A stretch of DNA of 10,932 nt. Origin: Accumulibacter sp. (lineage in GTDB: Bacteria > Pseudomonadota > Gammaproteobacteria > Burkholderiales > Rhodocyclaceae). Below, piece by piece: positions 5,619-10,932 of this stretch; the stretch's first letter is position 1; each line of letters begins with the position of its first letter. The position numbers and the translations under genes were made by a program. The stretch covers positions 1 to 10,932 of the forward strand of contig JAITAJ010000237.1 in assembly GCA_031284185.1 (NCBI GenBank), read 5' to 3'. The notes under the pieces are model-generated. The model was not told the origin of the DNA and did no database searches. It saw nothing but the letters and a program-made list of their open reading frames with translations.

Positions 5619-6116
5619 ATGAAATCCGAACACCCTCCCGAAACACCGGCGACCCGCTTTCTGCATCGGCTCGGCATCGCTCATTCCAATCATCTCTACG
5701 CCTACGAAGAGCGCGGCGGCACGCGCGTTTCGGCGCGCGAACTGAAGGTCGACGAGCACGCGGTGATCAAGACCCTGATCATGGAGGATGAGTCGGCAAA
5801 ACCGCTGATCGTCCTCATGCACGGCGACCGCACGGTGTCGACCAAGGAACTGGCGCGACAGATCGGTTGCAAGAAGGTGGAACCCTGCAAGCCGGAAACG
5901 GCCAATCGGCACAGCGGTTTCCTGGTCGGCGGCACCAGCCCGTTCGGCACGAAAAAGAAAATGCCGGTGTATGTCGAAAAAACGATCCTCGATCTGCCGC
6001 TGATCTACATCAACGGCGGCCGGCGCGGTTTCCTGGTCGGCATCCGCCCCCAGGATCTCACGCGCGCGCTCGCGCCGGTCACGGTGGAAGCCGCGGCTCA
6101 GGCCGGCGGCGGCTGA
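5619..6116 (+). CDS. ybaK: YbaK/EbsC-family Cys-tRNA(Pro) deacylase
   Basis: A 165-residue protein of the YbaK/aminoacyl-tRNA-associated domain family. It hydrolyses Cys-tRNA(Pro) made by error by prolyl-tRNA synthetase, acting in trans in the cytoplasm. Visible marks are the N-terminal ATRFL block, K51 in VIKTLIM (at the place of the catalytic lysine K46 of the H. influenzae protein), STKELARQIGCKKVE (74-88), and GGTSPFG at 104-110 followed by the KK pair. Length and order fit the family. The ATG at 5619 was chosen because MKSEHPPETPATRFL fits the family and the sequence upstream is repeat C. No Shine-Dalgarno sequence is seen: the position is taken by the hairpin at 5597-5612. Its 3' end overlaps the convergent folB by 19 bases. 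Confidence 0.93.
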   Translation: MKSEHPPETPATRFLHRLGIAHSNHLYAYEERGGTRVSARELKVDEHAVIKTLIMEDESAKPLIVLMHGDRTVSTKELARQIGCKKVEPCKPETANRHSGFLVGGTSPFGTKKKMPVYVEKTILDLPLIYINGGRRGFLVGIRPQDLTRALAPVTVEAAAQAGGG

Positions 6117-6460
6117 CCGCGCTCGATGATCACGCCGGCGCGCCGCACCCCGCGCATGACTCCGGGCTTGGCTACCGAGACGCGCACCCAGAGGGCGCCG
6201 AAGTCGCCCAGCAACACGCCGGCGACGTGCTCCGCCAGCTTCTCCAGCAGGTTGAAACGGCGCTCCTCCAGGCTGGCGCGCAGACGATCGACGACCGCCG
6301 CGTAATCGATGGTGTCGTCAATGTCGTCGCTGTTGCCCGCGTGCGCCGTGGACGTGCCGATCTGCAAGGAGATTTCCAGCGTTTGCGGCACGCGCCGTTC
6401 GCGCGGATAGATGCCGATCAGCGTCGTGATGCGAAATTCGTCGATGAAGATGATGTCCAT
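6098..6460 (-). CDS. folB: Dihydroneopterin aldolase
   Basis: A 120-residue protein colinear with E. coli FolB, which cleaves 7,8-dihydroneopterin to 6-hydroxymethyl-7,8-dihydropterin and glycolaldehyde in folate synthesis. It starts MDIIFIDEFRITTLIGIYPRE, with E21 at the E. coli E21 position. Y53 lies in IDYAAV, E73 in NLLEKLAEHVA and the catalytic K98 in VSVAKPG. The family ending GVIIERG is present. The ATG at 6460 matches the E. coli N-terminus exactly, though the region before it has no clear ribosome binding site. The gene is divergent from plsY and convergent with ybaK, overlapping the latter by 19 bases (6098-6116). Confidence 0.95.
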   Translation of the reverse strand: MDIIFIDEFRITTLIGIYPRERRVPQTLEISLQIGTSTAHAGNSDDIDDTIDYAAVVDRLRASLEERRFNLLEKLAEHVAGVLLGDFGALWVRVSVAKPGVMRGVRRAGVIIERGQPPPA

Positions 6461-6546
6461 TTTTGCGTCGGGCGGTGGGTCATTTCGATTCCTGATCGCC
6501 GGTGACTTCGGCTTGCCCTCGCCTCACCAATGATTCGGAAATGGAA

Positions 6547-6552
6547 TAAAAT
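6547..6552 (+). promoter_or_regulatory. Possible -10 box of plsY
   Basis: TAAAAT lies 84 bases before the plsY start codon, with TCACCA (6524-6529), a poor -35 match, 17 bp upstream. An inverted repeat, TCGGCGC (6559-6565) and GCGCCGA (6575-6581), sits over the predicted transcription start and could be an operator or a leader hairpin. Confidence 0.3.
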
Positions 6553-6636
6553 CACGGCTCGGCGCAGGCAAGACGCGCCGAACGAGCGCGCATTCTACCA
6601 GCCCGCCAGCCGCGCGGCCCGACCCGGGGGAAATCC

Positions 6637-7263
6637 ATGTCCGAACTTCTGATCGCCTCAATCGCCACTCTGGCCGCTTACCTGCTCGGCTCGGTGCCGT
6701 TTGCGGTGGTGTGCAGCCGGCTGTTCGGCCTGCCCGATCCGCGCGGCTACGGCTCGAAAAATCCCGGCGCCAGCAACGTGCTGCGCAGCGGCAACAAGGC
6801 CGCCGCCGCCGCGACGCTGTTCGGCGACCTGGCCAAGGGTTGGCTGGCCGTTTTTCTGGCGCGGACCGCCGGGCCGGACTTCGGCTTCGCGCAGGGCCTG
6901 GTCGGCGCCGTGGCGCTGGCGGTTTTCTTCGGCCACGTTTTTCCGGTATTCCTGAAATTCAAGGGAGGCAAGGGTGTGGCGACGGCCGGCGGCGTGCTGT
7001 TGGCCATCGATCCGGCGCTCGGCCTGACCACGCTGGGCATCTGGCTGGCCGTCGCCTTCACCCTGCGCTATTCCTCGCTATCGGCGCTGACGGCCGCGGC
7101 GGCCGCGCCGCTGGTCGCGCTTCTGCTCTGGGGCGGCGGAACCCTGGCCTTGGTCGTGAGCATTCTGGCGATTACCCTGATCGTCAGGCACTGGGGGAAT
7201 CTGCAACGCCTGATGGCCGGCACCGAGCCGAAGATCGGAGCGGCTCAGAGGACAAAGACCTGA
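6637..7263 (+). CDS. plsY: Glycerol-3-phosphate acyltransferase PlsY
   Basis: A 208-residue inner membrane enzyme that transfers the acyl group of acyl-phosphate to glycerol-3-phosphate, the first acylation in phospholipid synthesis; it works with PlsX, not seen here. The three PlsY motifs are present: GSKNPGASNVLR at 39-50, GHVFPVFLKFKGGKGVAT at 99-116, and RHWGNLQRLMAGTEPKIG at 184-201, where the usual acidic residue before Asn is Gly. About five membrane helices are visible. The ATG at 6637 follows a GGGGGA ribosome binding site. Residues 204-208 (QRTKT) and the stop lie in repeat D, so the tail comes from the repeat. The folB neighbourhood is common for plsY in betaproteobacteria. Confidence 0.95.
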   Translation: MSELLIASIATLAAYLLGSVPFAVVCSRLFGLPDPRGYGSKNPGASNVLRSGNKAAAAATLFGDLAKGWLAVFLARTAGPDFGFAQGLVGAVALAVFFGHVFPVFLKFKGGKGVATAGGVLLAIDPALGLTTLGIWLAVAFTLRYSSLSALTAAAAAPLVALLLWGGGTLALVVSILAITLIVRHWGNLQRLMAGTEPKIGAAQRTKT

Positions 7264-7304
7264 AACTCTTCTGTCCTCTGTCTTCTGAACCCTGTCCTCT
7301 GAAC
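7245..7304. repeat. Heptad repeat, copy D (arms only, no core)
   Basis: CAGAGGACA (7245-7253) and its exact inverse TGTCCTCTG (7272-7280) form a 9-bp stem with an 18-base loop spanning the plsY stop codon. Heptads TCTGTCT, TCTGAAC and a second TGTCCTCTG (7293-7301) follow. The GGCGC-hairpin core seen in copies A to C is absent. The copy lies between the convergent plsY and glycosyltransferase genes and may serve as a hairpin terminator for either, although no T-tract is present. Confidence 0.75.
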
Positions 7305-7313
7305 CCCTGAACC

Positions 7314-10300
7314 TCAGCGGGAAACCGCGCTCAACCAGAGGTCGAGACGATTTTCAAGCAGATGATGCGCCTTGACCCATTCGCGCAACGCCTCGCCTTC
7401 GCGCGCGAGCGCCTCCGCTTCGCCGGCGCGCTCGAGGATCGCCGCGATCCATTGGCGTGGGTCGTTCGGCAGTCGCGTGACCGGCGGATTGCCGGTCTGG
7501 TAGGGGAAAACGTCCGTGCAGAGCGTCGGCCAGCCGAGAATGCCGTATTCGAGCAGAGTCAGATTGCTCCTCGCCTCGTTGACGGGATTGATTTCAAGCG
7601 GCGCAAGCGCAAGGTCGAGATCGAGCGAGGCGAGTTTTTCCGGATGGTCCCGAAAGTCGCGCGGGGCCTCGTGGAATTCGGCGACGCAGGGGCGAAGCTC
7701 TTCGGGAACCGCGCCGAAGGAAATCCAGTCGACGTCCTTGCAAGTCGCCTTGACGACTTCACGCATGAACGGGATGTCACCCACATACGACCGTTCGTCC
7801 GCCCAGCCGACGCGAAGTTTTTCACCTCGCGGGCGTTTCGTTTGCAACGTCCCCCAGACACGCCATTCGAGCGCGTCGGGAAGGACGCGGATATCCTCGA
7901 TCGCGTCCCGGAAGGCGTCCGCCAGCGGCTCGGTACTGACGATCAGGCGATGCGAGACGGCAAGCCCACGGCGTATTTTTTCCGTGAGCGCGCCGGAATA
8001 TCGCGGATGATTTTCTGGCAACTGGTCCAGAAGACCATCGAAGGAGTAGATGAGGAAAATTTCCGGATTGAATCTTGCGCAAGACGCCAATGCCATGAAA
8101 GGAGCATCGCCGACCGGCGCGTGCATGATCACGCTGTCGGGCGCGAGGCGATCCAGTTCGCGCGGCGTTGGGAAATGCCAGGTTTCGCGGCGCGGGGCGG
8201 CATAGTGCAACGCGCCGCGGGCGTTGAGCGCGCGTAGCGGCGCCTGCCCGCGATATTCCACCGTCGGTGAAGAAATTCCCGGCAGGTACAGGACGCGCGG
8301 CCGTTCGTGGAAATCGGTATTCCACGGAACGACGAAATCCTTCTCGATCGTCGGTTTCACGCAATTCAGGGCAAGATGGCGGTTCCAGGCCGGATCGCTC
8401 GCCAGACGGTGCCGCCAGCGGGCGACGAACATTTCGGTTTCCTTGCCGAGCGCCTCGTGTGTTTGCGGCTGATCTTGCGAGCACTTCAGCGAAGCGGAAG
8501 AGTGGTGGAGCAGCGTGGCATGAGGCGTCCAGATGACGCGGTAGCCGAGTTCCTTGATCCTGAGACAAAGGTCGACGTCCTGCTGCAACAGCCTGAACTC
8601 GGGATCAAGCCCGGCGACCTGATGGAAAACCGAAGCGCGGACCAACATGCACGCGCCTGTGAGCACGGAATACTCATTGTCGACGAACGCGCGATTCATG
8701 TACGCCGGTTCATCGCGCGAACCGTTGAAAAAGACGTGGCCCGATGTCGGACTCGCCAATCCCAATACCATGCCCGCGTGCTGCAAGCGCCGGTCTTTCG
8801 GAAAGAGCAGGCGCGCGCCGACGATGCCGACGTCGGCGCGTTGCGCGTGGCTCATCATCGCGTCGAGCCATTCGCCGTGAATGCACTCGGTGTCGTTGTT
8901 GAGCAAGAGCAGGTACTCGCCACTGGCCTGACGCGCCGCGCGATTGTTCATCGCGGAAAAGTCGAAATCTCCCGGCACGGGCACGATCCTTACCCGATCC
9001 GGCGCCAGCTCGCGCAGCCTGTCGTAATACACGAAAGTCCTCGGATCGTCGCTGTCGTTATCGACGATCAGCAGCTCCCAGTTCGGATAGAAGGTGTTCT
9101 TGAACAGGGTTTCGATACATGGGCCGAGCAGGTCGAGCCGATTGCGCGTCGGGATGATGATCGACACCCTGGGCCTTGCCTCGTGGCGATAGACGACGCG
9201 CCGCGTCTCGCCGGCGATCAGGCCGGGTTCGATCGACACCGGAATCTCCCTGCGCTCGAAATGCCGGCGCAGCGCTTTCGTCGCGCCTTCATCATCGGCG
9301 CGCGCGGGCGCAAAGTCCGGGCAATGAACCAGGACCTCGGGAATGTGGCCGATGGCGGCCTCGCCCGAGGCATCGATGGCGCGCAACAGGAGATCGTAGC
9401 GTTCCGCGCCGGGTATCGCGAAAAATCCGCCGGCGGATGCCAGCGCCTGCTTTTCGATGAAAAAGCCGCCGACGTAATCGGTCGAACGCAGAAATTCCAG
9501 GTTGAGGTCGGGCTTGAAGCGCGGCGAATGGAATCCGCCGTTGGCGGCGACACAATCGTCGTCGGTATAAATCAGCGTCCATTGCGGTCGAATCGCGATG
9601 TAATCGCCGAGCGTCAGGAAGGTTTCCGGCGAGAATTGCGCGCCGCAGGTGAAAAATCCGAACCAGTCCGCGGGCGATTCGGCCAGATGCGCGTCGACGC
9701 GCTCGCCGAGTTCATCCCGCGCGCACTGAATCCAGCGAACCGGGCTGTCTTCGGCGACGAATCCAGGCTCGGGCGAAGCGTCTTGCGCGAAGATGCCGAG
9801 CCGCCAGCCGGCGTAGGCTTGTCGCGCCAGGCTGTCGATGCTGTCGGCCAGCAAGGCTTCCTGACCGGGTTCGAGGATCAGGAGGATTTCAAAGAGCGGC
9901 TGTTCTTGCCAGAGCTTTTCGATCCGCTCGCGGTGAAGGGTTTCGGCCAGGGGATCCAGCCGGCATTCGCGCCAGCGCCAGTAATCCAGCAGCGTGCCGG
10001 CCGTGACGGCGCCGCCGCCGCCGTTTTTCAGGGTATCGCGCGCTTCCCGCGCCGTCGTCAGATATTCCCGCGCCTCGCCGTTTTCGGGGAAGCGTTCCAG
10101 ATAACGCTCCAATACCGGAACGGCCTCGGCGAAACGATCCGTTTCAAGCAGCAGTTCGACCAGTTTGAGGTTTTCGTCGATCACCTCGCCCGCCCTTTCC
10201 GCCGCCCGCGCGTACCAGAAAATCGCCCGCGCGTCGTCGCCCGTTTCCTTCGCAAGATCGCCCAGGCGGTCGAAAATCGACCAGGGACAGTCCTTTTGCT

Positions 10301-10932
10301 CGGCCAGACAGGTCAGTTTGGCGGTCTCGGCGTTCAGGAACACCGAAGGGGGGCATTTCATAGACAAGATTTCAGGCAAGATCATCGACGAGACGATTTC
10401 CGGCTCACTGCCCGACAATCCGAGACGGAAAGCGCCATCAAGCACTTGAGGAGAAGATATCTTGTTTGCTTCTTTGTACTCTGCCGATTTTTGATCCTGC
10501 TCCGCGTGAATCCTGAAGTACGAAAGGGGTGAAACCACATAGGCCGCATTACCTGCGGAAAGCAGATTGAACCATGCCGCCAGATCATTGCCAGCCACAA
10601 TACGATCATGTCCGGCAAACGACATGAAATGTGGCCGGTGCTTGTTGGGCATCAATTCTTGTTTCCTGAACAGTGTGCTCGTCGGCTCGCCAATGAGATT
10701 GCCGCCGAGCGCGGCCGTGCCTGCCGCCAGCGCGCGGCCATCGAGCACTCCGTCTTCATTGGAAATGCAAATCTCCCCGTGAAGCGTGCAAAGCGGGCGG
10801 TCATCCTGATCGATCAGGAGTCTTTTTGAAAACGCGAGCGTGATGTCGGGATACTTTCTGAAACCGTCGAGCAGACGTTCCACGCAATCCGGCGTCAGCA
10901 CGTCGTCATCGTTCAGGAATTTGATGAATTCG
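7314..10932 (-). CDS. Multi-module glycosyltransferase (three GT2-like modules plus GT-B/GT4-like module), 5' end outside the window
   Basis: At least 1205 residues. The frame is still open at the right edge: EFIKFLNDDDVLTPDC reads straight through it, so the GTG at 10901 is not the start. Counting from the edge, the rest of a GT2 module comes first, with NDDD at 7-10 and PLSYFRIHAEQDQ near its end. A TPR-like helical stretch follows (WSIFDRLGDLAKETGDDARAIFWY, then FAEAVPVLERYLERFPENGEAREYL). A second GT2-like module contains YTDDD (nt 9550-9569) and FKPDLNLEFLRSTDYVGG. A third, canonical module has RPRVSIIIPTRNR (nt 9140-9177), LLLLNNDTE (nt about 8885-8910) and QQDVDLCLRI. The last 330 residues (nt 7314-8310) resemble a GT-B/GT4 enzyme, with APLEINPVNEARSNLTLLEYG as the likely nucleotide-sugar site. 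Such proteins build O-antigen, capsule or glycoprotein glycans in the cytoplasm. The sugars cannot be named. Confidence 0.9.
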   Translation of the reverse strand, partial: EFIKFLNDDDVLTPDCVERLLDGFRKYPDITLAFSKRLLIDQDDRPLCTLHGEICISNEDGVLDGRALAAGTAALGGNLIGEPTSTLFRKQELMPNKHRPHFMSFAGHDRIVAGNDLAAWFNLLSAGNAAYVVSPLSYFRIHAEQDQKSAEYKEANKISSPQVLDGAFRLGLSGSEPEIVSSMILPEILSMKCPPSVFLNAETAKLTCLAEQKDCPWSIFDRLGDLAKETGDDARAIFWYARAAERAGEVIDENLKLVELLLETDRFAEAVPVLERYLERFPENGEAREYLTTAREARDTLKNGGGGAVTAGTLLDYWRWRECRLDPLAETLHRERIEKLWQEQPLFEILLILEPGQEALLADSIDSLARQAYAGWRLGIFAQDASPEPGFVAEDSPVRWIQCARDELGERVDAHLAESPADWFGFFTCGAQFSPETFLTLGDYIAIRPQWTLIYTDDDCVAANGGFHSPRFKPDLNLEFLRSTDYVGGFFIEKQALASAGGFFAIPGAERYDLLLRAIDASGEAAIGHIPEVLVHCPDFAPARADDEGATKALRRHFERREIPVSIEPGLIAGETRRVVYRHEARPRVSIIIPTRNRLDLLGPCIETLFKNTFYPNWELLIVDNDSDDPRTFVYYDRLRELAPDRVRIVPVPGDFDFSAMNNRAARQASGEYLLLLNNDTECIHGEWLDAMMSHAQRADVGIVGARLLFPKDRRLQHAGMVLGLASPTSGHVFFNGSRDEPAYMNRAFVDNEYSVLTGACMLVRASVFHQVAGLDPEFRLLQQDVDLCLRIKELGYRVIWTPHATLLHHSSASLKCSQDQPQTHEALGKETEMFVARWRHRLASDPAWNRHLALNCVKPTIEKDFVVPWNTDFHERPRVLYLPGISSPTVEYRGQAPLRALNARGALHYAAPRRETWHFPTPRELDRLAPDSVIMHAPVGDAPFMALASCARFNPEIFLIYSFDGLLDQLPENHPRYSGALTEKIRRGLAVSHRLIVSTEPLADAFRDAIEDIRVLPDALEWRVWGTLQTKRPRGEKLRVGWADERSYVGDIPFMREVVKATCKDVDWISFGAVPEELRPCVAEFHEAPRDFRDHPEKLASLDLDLALAPLEINPVNEARSNLTLLEYGILGWPTLCTDVFPYQTGNPPVTRLPNDPRQWIAAILERAGEAEALAREGEALREWVKAHHLLENRLDLWLSAVSR

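Noticed and set aside
8307..10532. A 741-codon open frame on the plus strand opposite the glycosyltransferase gene
   Set aside because: It is antisense to a gene with clear GT motifs, is rich in Arg, Gln, Val and Ala as expected for the mirror of a G+C-rich gene, and shows no family signature.
10899..10901. GTG at 10901 as the start of the glycosyltransferase
   Set aside because: The frame remains open to the window edge and the residues before it (FIKFLNDDD) are the conserved GT2 metal-binding strand, so the true start lies outside the window.

Overview
The window reads as chromosomal DNA of a G+C-rich betaproteobacterium, with Rhodocyclales/Nitrosomonadales-like gene content. This is an inference from codon use, from the dense core genes (folB, plsY, ybaK, tRNA-Thr) and from the style of the predicted proteins; no marker gene fixes the genus. 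Nothing in it is clearly phage, plasmid or IS. The unusual content is non-coding.

Layout. Positions 1-130 hold the 5' half of a cobalamin (B12) riboswitch on the minus strand with its promoter; the gene it controls lies left of the window. Positions 131-440 have no supportable gene but contain two terminator-like hairpins. Next come an AbrB-family permease (+, 581-1678), a DUF2889 protein (-, 1761-2333), an AEC-family permease (+, 2600-3550) and an M61 aminopeptidase with a PDZ domain (+, 3595-5367). A tRNA-Thr(CGT) with its own promoter follows (5444-5516), then ybaK (+, 5619-6116), folB (-, 6098-6460) and plsY (+, 6637-7263). From 7314 to the right edge runs one very large minus-strand glycosyltransferase gene, cut off at its 5' end. 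It encodes at least 1205 residues with three GT2-like modules and a C-terminal GT-B/GT4-like module.

How the genes relate. Most are single housekeeping units, not one pathway. PlsY starts phospholipid synthesis, FolB acts in folate synthesis and YbaK edits mischarged tRNA. The two permeases and the peptidase have unknown substrates here. The giant glycosyltransferase points to surface polysaccharide or protein glycosylation.

The strongest unexplained signal is a dispersed composite repeat found at four gene junctions (about 465-580, 1643-1796, 5522-5612 and 7245-7304). Its arms are heptads of the type TCTGTCY, often inverted so that they can pair. Three of the copies also carry a core with a GGCGC-type hairpin. 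Three genes (abrB-like, DUF2889, plsY) have their stop codons inside it, so the repeat supplies their C-terminal tails. One gene start (581) directly abuts it.
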